Shown here in pieces: positions 16,844 through 25,204 of a stretch of DNA of 64,000 bases (within the stretch, counting starts at the first letter, position 1; every line of letters starts with the position of its first letter). The stretch spans positions 827,308 through 891,307 of the forward strand of contig NZ_OOHJ01000030.1 in assembly GCF_900323885.1 (NCBI RefSeq), written 5' to 3'. The position numbers and the translations under genes are program-made. The notes under the pieces were generated by a model. The model was not told where the DNA came from, ran no database searches, and was given only the letters and a program-made list of their open reading frames with translations. The stretch is from [Actinomadura] parvosata subsp. kistnae (GTDB lineage Bacteria > Actinomycetota > Actinomycetes > Streptosporangiales > Streptosporangiaceae).

Positions 16844-17287
16844 TCAGCCGTGAGCCTGCGCGCGTACGGAGGCGCCCTTGCGCAGGATCCAGGGCACCAG
16901 CGCGCGGTGGATCGGTGACAGCGCCGTCCAGACCACGCGTCCCAGTGGCCGGTCGTACCGGAGGAAGGTGGCCGCCGCCACCTGTCCTTCGGTGGCGCGC
17001 ACCACGATGTGGGCGGTCAGGAACCAGGACGCGGCCTCCATGCGGATCCAGTCGGGGCCGCGTTCGGCGATGCGCCAGCCGGCGACGGTGTCCGGCGACG
17101 GCCGCGGGCTGAGGCGCAGGCCGAGGAAGCCGCTCCAGATCAGCCGCTCCGAGGCGTTGGGCACGTCGCCGAACATCGCGCGGGCCCACTGCTCGGGCGT
17201 GGCCCGGACGTCGGTGGCGAGGGTGAAGTGGTCGGTGTAGCCGGACAGCGGGCTGAGCTCGCGGACGGCGGCGGGAATGGTCGTCAC
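16844..17287 (-). CDS. small uncharacterised protein (DUF2867-like)
   Basis: A 147-residue protein whose pattern (WSGFLGLRLSPRPSPDTVAGWRIAERGPDWIRMEAASWFLTAHIVVRA) recalls DUF2867/SRPBCC-like proteins; I recall this from family style, not from a search. The GTG at 17287 is preferred because it has CGGAGA 8 bases upstream; an ATG at 17323 would put a regulatory inverted repeat inside the coding region. It is divergent from a TetR gene, with two matching operators between them, so it is very probably the repressed target. Function unknown. Confidence 0.65.
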   Translation of the reverse strand: MTTIPAAVRELSPLSGYTDHFTLATDVRATPEQWARAMFGDVPNASERLIWSGFLGLRLSPRPSPDTVAGWRIAERGPDWIRMEAASWFLTAHIVVRATEGQVAAATFLRYDRPLGRVVWTALSPIHRALVPWILRKGASVRAQAHG

Positions 17288-17304
17288 GCTGGTCTCCGTT
17301 CGTC

Positions 17305-17320
17305 TATACGCTACCGTATA
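17305..17320. promoter_or_regulatory. operator 1 of the TetR/DUF2867-like divergon
   Basis: TATACGCTACCGTATA has arms TATACG/CGTATA around 4 bases. Its centre is 35 bp from that of a second copy at 17340-17355. It sits just upstream of the leftward gene. Confidence 0.75.
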
Positions 17321-17339
17321 CATCGAGGTTAGCCCCAGT

Positions 17340-17355
17340 TATACGGTGCCGTATA
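17340..17355. promoter_or_regulatory. operator 2 of the TetR/DUF2867-like divergon
   Basis: TATACGGTGCCGTATA has perfect 7-bp arms around TG. It matches the copy at 17305-17320 and lies upstream of the TetR gene starting at 17374. Both copies are TA-rich islands in GC-rich DNA. Confidence 0.78.
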
Positions 17356-17373
17356 GACGGTGGACAGGGTGAG

Positions 17374-17958
17374 GTGGGACACATCGTGGGCGCGATCCGG
17401 ACACCACGCGACAAGTGGATCGAGGCCGGGCTGCAGGCCCTGGCCGCCGGAGGCCCGGACGCCGTGCGCGTCGAGGCGCTGGCCAAGCGGCTCGGCGTCA
17501 CGAAAGGCGGCTTCTACGGATATTTCGCCGACCGCGACGCCCTGCTGACCGCGATGCTGGACACCTGGGAGCGGGAGAGCATCGACGAGGTGATCGAGCG
17601 CGTCGAACGCGAGGGCGGCGACCCGAAGGCCAAGATCCAGCGGGCGGGCATGCTCACCTTCTCCAGCGACCGCCTGCTGCCCATCGACCTCGCCGTACGC
17701 GGCTGGGCCAGGCGCGACGAGGCGGTCGCCGAGCGGCTGCGGCGGGTCGACAACCGGCGCATGGCCCTGCTGCGCGAGATGATCGGTACGTTCTGCGCCG
17801 ACCCCGACGAGGTCGAGGCCCGTAGCGTGCTGGCGTTCTGCGCGGCGATCGGCGCGCACTTCCTGGCCGCCGACCACGCCGGGCGCACCCGCGCGCAGGT
17901 CCTCGCCCACGCCGCCGACCTGCTGCTCGACCGCCCCCGGCCCGCCGCCGGGAGCTGA
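17374..17958 (+). CDS. TetR-family transcriptional regulator
   Basis: Repressor of 194 residues (GTG start; a GTG at 17386 is an alternative). The helix-turn-helix is AVRVEALAKRLGVTKGGFYGYFADRDALLTAML, and the C-terminal domain has AVRGWARRDEAVAERLRRVDNRR, common in TetR proteins of the C-terminal type seen near small-molecule modifying genes. Two TATACGG-type inverted repeats separate it from the divergent DUF2867-like gene, implying control of both directions. Confidence 0.88.
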   Translation: MGHIVGAIRTPRDKWIEAGLQALAAGGPDAVRVEALAKRLGVTKGGFYGYFADRDALLTAMLDTWERESIDEVIERVEREGGDPKAKIQRAGMLTFSSDRLLPIDLAVRGWARRDEAVAERLRRVDNRRMALLREMIGTFCADPDEVEARSVLAFCAAIGAHFLAADHAGRTRAQVLAHAADLLLDRPRPAAGS

Positions 17959-17990
17959 CCCGGCGGGCGCGCAGGCGCGAGGCCGCCGGC

Positions 17991-18104
17991 GCGAGGCCCG
18001 TCCGGGGCGATGGCGCGGGGCCGCCGGCGCGAGGCGCGTCCGGGGCGATGGCGCGGGATCGCCGGCGCGAGGCGCGTCCGGGGCGATGGCGCGGGATCGC
18101 CGGT
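17991..18104. repeat. three 38-bp tandem repeats
   Basis: Units begin at 17991, 18029 and 18067. The unit starts GCGAGGCGCGTCCGGGGCGA and continues for 38 bp; the copies differ at only a few positions. The array fills the gap between the TetR gene and the membrane protein gene at 18126. Confidence 0.88.
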
Positions 18105-18125
18105 GCGGCGTATCGTCGGCGTGTG

Positions 18126-18779
18126 ATGGGTGAGCAACCGCAGCCTCCGCCCGTCGGCGCGTTCGTCGTCCGGATCAAGGCCGGCAGCGTCGCACGCCAG
18201 GGCCGGGCGAGCCGGCTCCTGTGGGGCCTGGGGATCTGCCTGGCGCTCGTGATCTGGTTCCTGGCCAGGCCCTGGTTCGTCACGACCCCGCAGGAGAGCG
18301 GCGGGTCGGCGGTGCTGGGAGCCGTCGCGTACGTGGTGATCGGCCTCGCCGCCGTCGCCCTGCTGCTCGCCTCGCACGCCGCGTGGATGTTCGCGTTCGA
18401 GCTGGTCAGGCCGCGTTATCTGCGGATCTCGGCCGAGGGCGTCGAGCTCGCCCGCGGCCTGCGTCATGTGCGGTTCGCCTGGCCGCGCATCGCCTCGGTC
18501 GCGATCGTCCCGGGCGCCGGGCGCAAGCCGCACGCCACGTTGGTCCTGCGCCCGGTGTTCGACTTCGCGGGTCCCGACCCGTTCGAGGGGCAGCGGTTGT
18601 CCTGGACCTCCGCGCGCTCGCCGTGGCGGGACAAGGCCACCGACACGATCGGCCTGTGCCGTCTCGACGAGCTGAACACGACGCCGGGGCGGCTCGACGC
18701 CGCCCTCCGCCACTTCAGCCCCCGCCCTGTCACTCCCGGCCCGGACGGGCCTGGGGCGCCTGGCCGGCCGGGCGGCTGA
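18126..18779 (+). CDS. two-helix membrane protein, uncharacterised
   Basis: A 217-residue protein with a short cytoplasmic N-terminus, two hydrophobic helices (LLWGLGICLALVIWFLA near 33-49 and AVLGAVAYVVIGLAAVALLLASH near 62-84), then a soluble domain. The segment YLRISAEGVELARGLRHVRFAWPRIASVAIV looks like a bacterial PH-like/YokE-type domain that follows paired helices. The ATG at 18126 (or GTG 18123) lies just after the 38-bp repeat array. The stop abuts that of the next gene, which is convergent. Role unknown, possibly a membrane stress sensor. Confidence 0.68.
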   Translation: MGEQPQPPPVGAFVVRIKAGSVARQGRASRLLWGLGICLALVIWFLARPWFVTTPQESGGSAVLGAVAYVVIGLAAVALLLASHAAWMFAFELVRPRYLRISAEGVELARGLRHVRFAWPRIASVAIVPGAGRKPHATLVLRPVFDFAGPDPFEGQRLSWTSARSPWRDKATDTIGLCRLDELNTTPGRLDAALRHFSPRPVTPGPDGPGAPGRPGG

Positions 18780-19553
18780 TCAGAGGAAGACGCGCGCGAC
18801 GTCGAGCCACGTCCGCGCGTCCTGGCCGACCGCCGTGAGGCCGGTCTCGGCCAGGGGCCTGCGCCGCGTGACCCGGAGGCAGAAGTCGAGCGCGCTGCCC
18901 TGAACGCGTTGCGCGGCGTCCTCCGGCCCCCACGCCCAGGTCTCGCCGTCGGGGCCGGTCAGCTCGACCCGGAACGGCTCCGCCGGAGGCGGCAGCTGGG
19001 CGGCGTGGAACGACAGCTCCCGCCCCATCACGCCCAGCAGCGCCACGTGCCGGAGCCGGTTCGTCGGACGGTGTTCGACACCCAGCGTGTCGAACACGTC
19101 CTGCCCGTGCGCCCACGTCTCCATCAGCCGCAGCGGCACCATGAGCGTCGCGTCCGCCTGCGAGCCGTACCACGGGAACACCTGATCAGCCGGTACGTCC
19201 CGGAGCCGCGCCGCCACCTCGCGCCGCCCGGCACGCCACTGTTCGAGCAGCACCGAACGCGGCCGGGCCGCCCCGGCGGCGGCGTCGAGATCGGCGTACC
19301 GGCTGCCCGCGGCCTCCGCCTGCTTCAGCACGGCGTCGAACTCCTCCGGCGCCCGCAGGGCGATGAGCACGTTCGCGTCGGCGGCCGCCAGGTGGGCGAT
19401 CTGGTGGGCGATCGTCCATCCGACCGCCGGCGTCGGCTTCGACCAGTCGTCCTCCGCCGCCACCAGGGCGTCGAGCTCGTCCCCTTCGGCCACCAGGTCG
19501 TCCAGCGCCCGGTCCAGCTCCACCCCGGACATGTCAAGGCCGTAGTTCACCAT
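18780..19553 (-). CDS. DinB/MDMPI-like protein, TIGR03084 type
   Basis: A 257-residue protein of the mycothiol-dependent maleylpyruvate isomerase/DinB-like superfamily. TIAHQIAHLAAADANVL supplies the first metal histidine region and LMETWAHGQDVFDTLG the third. The C-terminal half (PFRVELTGPDGETWAWGPEDAAQRVQGSALDFCLRVTRRR) matches the SCP2-like domain of actinobacterial members. The ATG at 19553 follows GGGGGCGG; the longer open frame to 19676 is unlikely. These proteins usually bind zinc and act with mycothiol, but the reaction here is unknown. It lies downstream of the OsmC and hemerythrin genes on the same strand. Confidence 0.83.
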   Translation of the reverse strand: MVNYGLDMSGVELDRALDDLVAEGDELDALVAAEDDWSKPTPAVGWTIAHQIAHLAAADANVLIALRAPEEFDAVLKQAEAAGSRYADLDAAAGAARPRSVLLEQWRAGRREVAARLRDVPADQVFPWYGSQADATLMVPLRLMETWAHGQDVFDTLGVEHRPTNRLRHVALLGVMGRELSFHAAQLPPPAEPFRVELTGPDGETWAWGPEDAAQRVQGSALDFCLRVTRRRPLAETGLTAVGQDARTWLDVARVFL

Positions 19554-19698
19554 CGATGCCGCCCCCATCCGCATTCGTCCCCTTGAAGTCGTTCCGTCCA
19601 GCATCCCAAAGATCGAACATCCGCGACCTCTCCCCCTGCACATGCGACGGAACGGGCTCGACCCGCCGCAGCACACGCCGCGGGTGACGTGGTGATCG

Positions 19699-20085
19699 TC
19701 ACGGCTCGAGGCGGGCCGGCTCGAACTCCAGTGGCCCGCCCAGCGTCCGCCGCACCGGGGACCGCCGCACCCGTTCGGCCACCGCCTGGTGCTGGGCCTG
19801 GCTCACCGGCGGGTCCAGGACCAGGTCGTAGCGGAAACGCGTGACCGTCTCCTGGCGGTCCAGCGTCACCACGACCTTCGCCTCGGTGCCGATGAGCCCC
19901 ATCTCCTCCAGCGCCATCCGGGCCGTGATGGTCATGCACGAGGCCAGCGCGGCCTCCAGCAGCTCGTGCGGTCGCAGTCCTGCCGTGCCGCCCACGCCGT
20001 TCTTGAGGGTGTCCGCCCGTCCTGTGTTCCGCCCCGCGCGGAACTCGACCTGGTACGGCGTCGTCAGCGCCCGCGCTTCCACCAT
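19699..20085 (-). CDS. OsmC/Ohr-family protein
   Basis: Peroxide-related protein of 128 residues; relatives reduce organic hydroperoxides with paired cysteines. GLRPHELLEAALASCMTITARMALEEMG contains the C-terminal-type conserved cysteine of the OsmC fold. The second cysteine of true Ohr enzymes is not seen, which places it in the broader OsmC-like (YhfA-type) group. The ATG at 20085 has GGGAGGAAC upstream. It sits between a hemerythrin-like gene and a DinB/MDMPI-like gene, suggesting a redox-stress group. Confidence 0.87.
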   Translation of the reverse strand: MVEARALTTPYQVEFRAGRNTGRADTLKNGVGGTAGLRPHELLEAALASCMTITARMALEEMGLIGTEAKVVVTLDRQETVTRFRYDLVLDPPVSQAQHQAVAERVRRSPVRRTLGGPLEFEPARLEP

Positions 20086-20157
20086 GGCCTGTTCCTCCCG
20101 ATCGCTCGACTCGACTTGGGAACCTAGCGGAGGAGTCCAAGCAATGAGAATGTCATC

Positions 20158-20667
20158 TCACTCTTCGGGAAGAGGGCCCGCGGTGAGCAGGAAGGCGGGC
20201 GGTGCGTCGCTCCACTCGGGGACGTCGAGCGCGTTCAGGGCTGCGGCGATCTTGCGCTCCTCGTAGGTGAAGTGGGATTCCACGAGCGCCGCCAGGCCGT
20301 CCAGCTCGCCTTGCACGTCCCGGGTCCGGACGTCGCCGAGACCGTCCACGAGGCGCTGCAGTCTGCGCAAGGTGTCGCTGACGATCCGGTGGTCGCGGGT
20401 CAGCTCCTCAAGGACCGGCCGTAACTGCGGGAACCGTTCGGCCAGCGCCGGGAAGGCCGTCGCGTCCTCGCCGGAGTGGTGGCGCTCCAGGGCCGAGCAG
20501 AACGCCAGGCAGTGGGCCGCCAGCTCGGGGGCTCGCGCGGAACGGCTCGCCAGGTAGGCGGAGGCGTCCTCGCGGAGGGTGGCGAGCTCCTCGCGGAGCC
20601 AGGCGTGCACGGTGATCAATTGGTTGCCGAACGCGGTGAGGCGGTCGGCGGGGGTGGGAGTGTCCAT
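20158..20667 (-). CDS. hemerythrin-domain protein
   Basis: Four-helix diiron-binding protein of 169 residues. Metal ligands are in the expected order: HAWLREEL, HHSGEDATAF (HxxxE type), HRIVSDTL and HFTYEERKI. Relatives bind oxygen or nitric oxide, or store iron. The ATG at 20667 (MDTPTPADRLTAFG) is chosen because the domain begins there; ATG at 20694 or TTG at 20769 would add a basic leader. It is upstream of OsmC, on the same strand with a 72-base gap. Confidence 0.86.
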   Translation of the reverse strand: MDTPTPADRLTAFGNQLITVHAWLREELATLREDASAYLASRSARAPELAAHCLAFCSALERHHSGEDATAFPALAERFPQLRPVLEELTRDHRIVSDTLRRLQRLVDGLGDVRTRDVQGELDGLAALVESHFTYEERKIAAALNALDVPEWSDAPPAFLLTAGPLPEE

Positions 20668-20746
20668 GGGTGTCCCATGTTTCGGCGCCTCCATGCCCTC
20701 GGCGGCCTGCTTGCCGGGTGCACCGCGACGCTGACGACGGATCCCA

Positions 20747-21455
20747 TCACTCTTGTGATCGTCCGTCAAGCCGGGGGGAGGGGCGCAGGGCTGTGGTGAT
20801 GCGGGTGCGCAGGGCGTGCAGGGCCTGGCGGAGCTCGGCCGGTTCGATGGCGGTGAGGTCAGCGTCGAAGGTGAGCAGGAGCCCGGCCAGGCCCGGCCAC
20901 GACCACGCGCCGAGCGTGAGCCGGCAGGTGGTGGCGGTGACGTGCTCGACGGTCGATCCGCCGGGGGCGAACCTGGCGACGGTGGACGCGAGCAGGGCGA
21001 GGACGGCCGAGCCGCGGCAGGGCCAGGCGGCGGCCTCGTCGCCGCGGTCGGGTGCGGTCATGACGAAGGCGGCGGGGTCGCCGTGCGGGAGGTCGCGCCG
21101 TTCGAAGGGGTGTGCGTGGGCGGGTGCGACCGGATGCGGTCCACGCGCATGGCGCGCCGGCGGCCGACGGCCGGGTCGTAGGCGACCAGGTACCAGCGGG
21201 CGGCCCAGACGACGAGGTCGTGCGGCTCCAGCGTGAGCGTGGCGGGCTCGCCGTCGCCGGTGCAGGACACGCGCAGAAGGTGCCGCCGGTTGATCGCGCC
21301 GCCGACGGCGCGGACGGTCCCGGCGTCGATGGGCGGCGCGGGGAACTCCCAGTAGTTGCGGGCCGGGGAGACGGTGAACGCCTCGGCGCGCAGGCGGCTG
21401 CGCGGGAATCACCTGGTGCAGCGTGGCCAGGGCACGGGCCGCGTTCTCACGGACG
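20747..21455 (-). pseudogene. decayed WYL-domain (YafY-type) regulator
   Basis: Fragments of one protein lie in two frames. An N-terminal piece ENAARALATLHQVIPAQ (frame of 20747) gives way to SRLRAEAFTVSPARNYWEFPAPP ... LEPHDLVVWAARWYLVAYDPAVGRRRAMRVDRI in another frame. The first frame then returns near 21120 with HPFERRDLPHGDPAAFV and runs to ALRTRITTAL. These are the linker, WYL domain and WCX C-terminal part of YafY regulators. The N-terminal helix-turn-helix is missing: a TAG lies directly upstream in frame. So the gene has two compensating frameshifts plus a 5' truncation. It overlaps the 3' end of a transporter-like stub on the other strand. Confidence 0.72.
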
Positions 21456-21545
21456 CTCCGCTACGGTCACGCGCTCGGAGTCGTCGTGCTGTACCTGGTC
21501 ACGGCGTTCGTGGCGCTCGCGCTTCCCCGGCGATCGGGCGGATGA
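21423..21545 (+). pseudogene. possible C-terminal remnant of a membrane transporter
   Basis: A 40-codon frame reads VARARAAFSRTLRYGHALG then VVVLYLVTAFVALALPRRSGG and a stop. A single hydrophobic helix followed by a short basic tail is how many MFS permeases end. No upstream part is present and it overlaps the decayed WYL gene antisense. It may mark an old deletion endpoint. It could also be chance, since the piece is short. Confidence 0.3.
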
Positions 21546-21552
21546 CGGGCCG

Positions 21553-21581
21553 TTGACAGCCTTCGGGGAGAGATCTACGAT
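21553..21581 (+). promoter_or_regulatory. sigma-70-type promoter of the ricin-domain glycosidase gene
   Basis: TTGACA (21553-21558), a 17-base spacer and TACGAT (21576-21581) make an almost ideal housekeeping promoter. The predicted transcription start falls near 21588, inside the LacI-type operator at 21587-21598. Confidence 0.82.
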
Positions 21582-21586
21582 CCGAT

Positions 21587-21598
21587 CGAATCGATTCG
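21587..21598. promoter_or_regulatory. LacI-type operator O1 of the glycosidase gene
   Basis: CGAATCGATTCG, a perfect 12-bp palindrome placed on the predicted transcription start. The same palindrome core occurs upstream of the sugar importer (twice) and the large glycosidase gene. Confidence 0.88.
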
Positions 21599-21666
21599 CT
21601 AAGCTCCGCACCCCCTCTCAGCAGCGCCCTTTCCGCCACCGGGCCGTGACTGCGCGCCCAAGTACG

Positions 21667-21676
21667 GAATCGATTC
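21667..21676. promoter_or_regulatory. second, shorter LacI-type operator in the 5' leader
   Basis: GAATCGATTC, the 10-bp core of the regulon palindrome, 80 bases downstream of O1 and 37 bases before the start codon. It may allow looping or act as an auxiliary site. Confidence 0.7.
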
Positions 21677-21712
21677 AGCAAGGGCTGCGACTCCCCGAAG
21701 GAGCCACGCACG

Positions 21713-23542
21713 ATGACGAACACCCGACGACCGCCCCTCAGCCGCCGCCTGCCGCAAGCCGTGGCCGCGGCCCTCATCGCCGTCCTCCTCCCGGCCGCCC
21801 CCGCCTCGGCGCGGGCCGCCGACGAGGCCATCAGCGTCGACTTCTCCGTGGCCGGCGGCGCGCCGACCTACCGCGCGTCCGGCTGGATCTACGGCATGAC
21901 GGAGAACGCGGCGGCACCCGCGGACCACTTCTTCCGCGACGTGAAGTTCCGGTACATGCGGGCCGGCGGCGCGCAGCTCGGCTCGCCCGGCGGCTGGGTG
22001 GCCGGAAGCTACGACCGCAGGTGGAACGCGACGCTGGCCCAGGCCCGCCGGACGATCGCGCTCGGCGGCCAGTTCGTCATCCTGCCGCACGACCTGTGGG
22101 GCGCCGACGGCTACCCCATCTCGCGTTTCCCGGGCGACAACGGCGACTGGTCCGACTACGACGCCTTCCTCACCCGGCTGATCAACGACGTGCGGGCGGC
22201 CGGCATCACCGTGCAGTGGGACATCTGGAACGAGCCGAACCTGTCCCTGTTCTGGAACCGTCCGCAGTCCCAGTACTTCGAGCTGTGGCGGCGCAGCTAC
22301 CAGCGCATCCGCGCCGCGTTCCCGAGCCACCTGATCGTCGGCCCGAGCTGCGCCTGCGTGCCCTCCACCACGCACGCCTTCTGGAACGCCTACCTCGACT
22401 TCGTGCGCGCGAACAACGTGGTCCCCGACATCGTGAGCTGGCACTCGCTGCCCGGCGACCCGGTGGCCAACGTGGCCGCCGCCGACACCACGCTCGGCTC
22501 GCGCGGCATCGCGCACCCGCGCCCGTACCAGATCAACGAGTACGGCGCCACGAACGAGCAGAACCCGGGCGACGGCGCCTGGTACATCGCCCGCCTGGAG
22601 CGGGCCGGCGCCGACGGGCTGCGCGCGAACTGGGCGAGTGCCGGCAACCTGCACAACGATCTGGCGAACCTGCTCGTCCGTAACAGCGCCGGCCAGCACC
22701 TGCCCAAGGGCGAGTGGTGGGCCTACCGCTTCTACGGCTCCCAGACCGGTCAGATCGTGTCGGTGACGCCGAGCCCGGCCTACGACGCGTTCGCCACCAA
22801 GACGTCTGGGACCGCCAAGGTCCTGGTGGGCGGTGGCGGGACGACCGGCAACGTCGCCGTCGGCCTGCGGCGGCTCGGCGCCACGAGCGGCATCGTGCAG
22901 AACAACCAGGTCCGGGCGGTCGTGCAGCGCATCCCGTACAACGGCGGCGGCGCGGTGCAGGGGCCGGTCACCGTGCAGAACACGGTCCTGACGCTGTCGG
23001 GCGACGGCGTCACGCTGAACCTGCCGCACACCAACGCCGACGAGACGTTCACCATCACGCTCCTGCCGCCCTCCGAGGGCGGCTTCCAGTCGGTCGCCGT
23101 CGCCCAGCACTCCCAGCAGTGCCTGGACAACACGGGTCTGAGCACCGCCGACGGGAACGTGCAGCAGCAGTACTACTGCGAGGGCGGCGACCAGCAGCTG
23201 TGGAACTTCCGCCCGGTCGCGGGGGTGGCCAACATGTTCACCCTGGTCAACCAGCAGAGCGGCAAGTGCCTTGAGGTGAGCGGGAGCTCCACGGCCGACG
23301 GCGCGCCGGTCAGCCAGCGGTCCTGCGCCGACGGGGCGCAGAACCAGCAGTTCACCCTGCGCAAGGTCACCTACGGCGGCAACGACCCCCACGACTACCA
23401 GCTCGTCGCCCGGCACAGCGGCAAGTGCGTCGACGTGAGCACCGTCTCCACCGCGCCCCGCGCGCCCGTCCACCAGTGGACGTGCAACCCGGCCGGCCAG
23501 GCGAGCCCGCTCAACCAGACGTGGCGGCTGTGGGGCCGCTGA
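21713..23542 (+). CDS. secreted glycoside hydrolase (clan-A-like, GH39-like) with C-terminal ricin-type lectin domain
   Basis: Exported enzyme of 609 residues. The signal peptide covers about residues 1-36 (basic start, hydrophobic LIAVLLPAAPASA). The catalytic barrel shows IWNEPNLS with acid/base E174 and QINEYG with nucleophile E276, plus WHSLPGDP. Residues about 455-609 form a ricin B-type (CBM13-like) domain with QW-type repeats (QQLWNFRP, QQFTLR, NQTWRLW). The catalytic part resembles that of the 1197-residue enzyme at 29683 (FNEPEG/INEYAF). Promoter and operator place it in the LacI regulon. The substrate is a plant, fungal or algal glycan that cannot be named from sequence. Its end overlaps the next gene by 32 bases, convergently. 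Confidence 0.85.
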   Translation: MTNTRRPPLSRRLPQAVAAALIAVLLPAAPASARAADEAISVDFSVAGGAPTYRASGWIYGMTENAAAPADHFFRDVKFRYMRAGGAQLGSPGGWVAGSYDRRWNATLAQARRTIALGGQFVILPHDLWGADGYPISRFPGDNGDWSDYDAFLTRLINDVRAAGITVQWDIWNEPNLSLFWNRPQSQYFELWRRSYQRIRAAFPSHLIVGPSCACVPSTTHAFWNAYLDFVRANNVVPDIVSWHSLPGDPVANVAAADTTLGSRGIAHPRPYQINEYGATNEQNPGDGAWYIARLERAGADGLRANWASAGNLHNDLANLLVRNSAGQHLPKGEWWAYRFYGSQTGQIVSVTPSPAYDAFATKTSGTAKVLVGGGGTTGNVAVGLRRLGATSGIVQNNQVRAVVQRIPYNGGGAVQGPVTVQNTVLTLSGDGVTLNLPHTNADETFTITLLPPSEGGFQSVAVAQHSQQCLDNTGLSTADGNVQQQYYCEGGDQQLWNFRPVAGVANMFTLVNQQSGKCLEVSGSSTADGAPVSQRSCADGAQNQQFTLRKVTYGGNDPHDYQLVARHSGKCVDVSTVSTAPRAPVHQWTCNPAGQASPLNQTWRLWGR

Positions 23543-25187
23543 CGGCGGCGCGCCGTTCGTGGGCGGCGGCGAGGATGAGGTAGGCGCTGGCCGTCCAGGT
23601 GTAGGCACGGTCGCGCAGCCCCTCCCCCGTCTGCGCGTCGAAGTTCTCGGCGAATCCCGATTTTTCGCACAAAGCACGGAATCGGGCGCTGATCTCGTCG
23701 GCCAGGGCCGGGTAGCCGGCGCGGCGCAGCCCGTCCTCGATCAGGACGGTCGAGGGCGCCCAGATGGGGCCGCGCCAGTACCCGTCGTCCTGGTAGTGCG
23801 GCGAGCCGGGCAGCTCGGTCGCCAGCCCGAACGCGGTCAGGTGCCGCTCGATGCGGGCGGCCAGCGCCGCCCGGACCGGCGCGGGCAGCTCCTCCCCCAG
23901 CACGATCGGCATGAGGTCGAGCAGGCTGGAGCTGCCCCAGGTGCGGCCGGTGAGCGCGCCGCGGGCGACGAACCGCTCGCCGTCCCACAGCTCGGCGAGC
24001 AGCGCGTCGCGCATCCGGTCGGCCTGCTCGCCCCACCCGGCGTCCGGCGCGAGCCGGGCCAGCTCGCGCAGCTGGAGGACGAGGAAGGCGGCCAGGTCGG
24101 CGGTCTCGACGACGCGCTCGGGGTCGAAGGTGGTGGCGTTGTCCCAGCCGCTGTCGTTGCCGTGCTGGTAGTGCGGCAGCTCCCGGCCGGGGGCGCGGCG
24201 GGCCTCCAGCCAGAACGTGGTCCAGCGCGCCAGCGGCTCGTACGCGTCGGGCCCGGCGGGCAGGCGGCCCAGGGCCCAGCCGTGGATGGGCGGTTTGACG
24301 AAGTTGTAGAGGATCTCGGAGTGGGTGACGGAGTCGGGCAGCGCGCCGGCGGCGTCCTGGTGGTCGAAAGGCAGCCGGTACTGGTCCCAGGCCAGCTCGG
24401 GCAGCCCGTCGGCGAGCGCGAGGGCGTTGAAGCAGTGGTCCCAGCTCCACACCTTGTCCATCCAGTGCTTCGACATGAGCACGGCGGGGCGGGTGACGAA
24501 ACCGGCCGGCCGCACGGTGGCCGACCACAGCACGTAGGCGGCCAGCTCGGCGGCGGGCGTGCGGTCGGTGCGCCAGGGCGCGACCGCGGCCACGAACGCG
24601 TCGAAGTCCGCCCGCGCGGCCTTGACCACCTGCTCGAAGGGGCCGGTGCCGGTGTAGGGGGCGCGGGCGGTCTCGTACTCCTCGATGGCCAGCTCCCAGT
24701 CGCCGTCGAGGACGAGGCCGCGTTCGGCGGTGGCCAGCGCCTGCGTGCCGAGCTGCTCGGCCTGCCCGGACAGGAGGGTGACGCGGTAGCGGCGCCCGGT
24801 CTGGTAGACGGTGAAGACGGACGAGCCGTCCACGGGGTCCTGGTAGAGGTACGGCCCGCTGAACGGCGTGAGCACCGGGTCGGCGGCCAGCAGGCGCAGC
24901 CCGAGTCCCCGGCCGCGCACGCGTACGGTGTCGGTGCTCTCGTAGGCCAGCTCGATCCGGCCGTGCTCGCCGGCCCAGGTGAGCCGGTGCGGGGTGGCGG
25001 TGATCGCGGCGGGCGCCGTGGGGGTCAGCTTCAGGATCGGGTGCATGCCGGTCTGGTGGGAGACCAGGTGCACGTCCTCGGCGTAGGTGTGCTGCGCCAC
25101 GACAGGCGAGAAGCCGAACCATGATCCGCGATGGCTGAACGGGATGTCCCGCAGGGAGAACACCGGGCCGGAGGCGGCGGCGGTCAT
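23511..25187 (-). CDS. cytoplasmic GH63/MGH1-like glycoside hydrolase
   Basis: An (alpha/alpha)6-barrel enzyme of 558 residues without a signal peptide, so it probably cleaves imported oligosaccharides. KVWSWDHCFNALAL (about 243-256), HGNDSGWDNATTF (about 340-352), GYWRGPIWAPS (about 470) and ENFDAQTGEG (about 514) are the conserved blocks of GH63 and the mannosylglycerate-hydrolase (MGH1) type; the aspartate in DSGWDN and the glutamate in the last block are the likely acid and base. The ATG at 25187 is used. It is the last gene of the importer operon, 17 bases after the second permease. Confidence 0.87.
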   Translation of the reverse strand: MTAAASGPVFSLRDIPFSHRGSWFGFSPVVAQHTYAEDVHLVSHQTGMHPILKLTPTAPAAITATPHRLTWAGEHGRIELAYESTDTVRVRGRGLGLRLLAADPVLTPFSGPYLYQDPVDGSSVFTVYQTGRRYRVTLLSGQAEQLGTQALATAERGLVLDGDWELAIEEYETARAPYTGTGPFEQVVKAARADFDAFVAAVAPWRTDRTPAAELAAYVLWSATVRPAGFVTRPAVLMSKHWMDKVWSWDHCFNALALADGLPELAWDQYRLPFDHQDAAGALPDSVTHSEILYNFVKPPIHGWALGRLPAGPDAYEPLARWTTFWLEARRAPGRELPHYQHGNDSGWDNATTFDPERVVETADLAAFLVLQLRELARLAPDAGWGEQADRMRDALLAELWDGERFVARGALTGRTWGSSSLLDLMPIVLGEELPAPVRAALAARIERHLTAFGLATELPGSPHYQDDGYWRGPIWAPSTVLIEDGLRRAGYPALADEISARFRALCEKSGFAENFDAQTGEGLRDRAYTWTASAYLILAAAHERRAAVSGPTAATSG

Positions 25188-25204
25188 GAAATGAGGGTCC
25201 CTTC

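Noticed and set aside
21599..23677. A 692-codon frame antisense to the ricin-domain glycosidase
   Set aside because: Low-complexity Val/Arg/Gly composition and no motif; the plus strand has signal peptide, catalytic motifs, promoter and operator.
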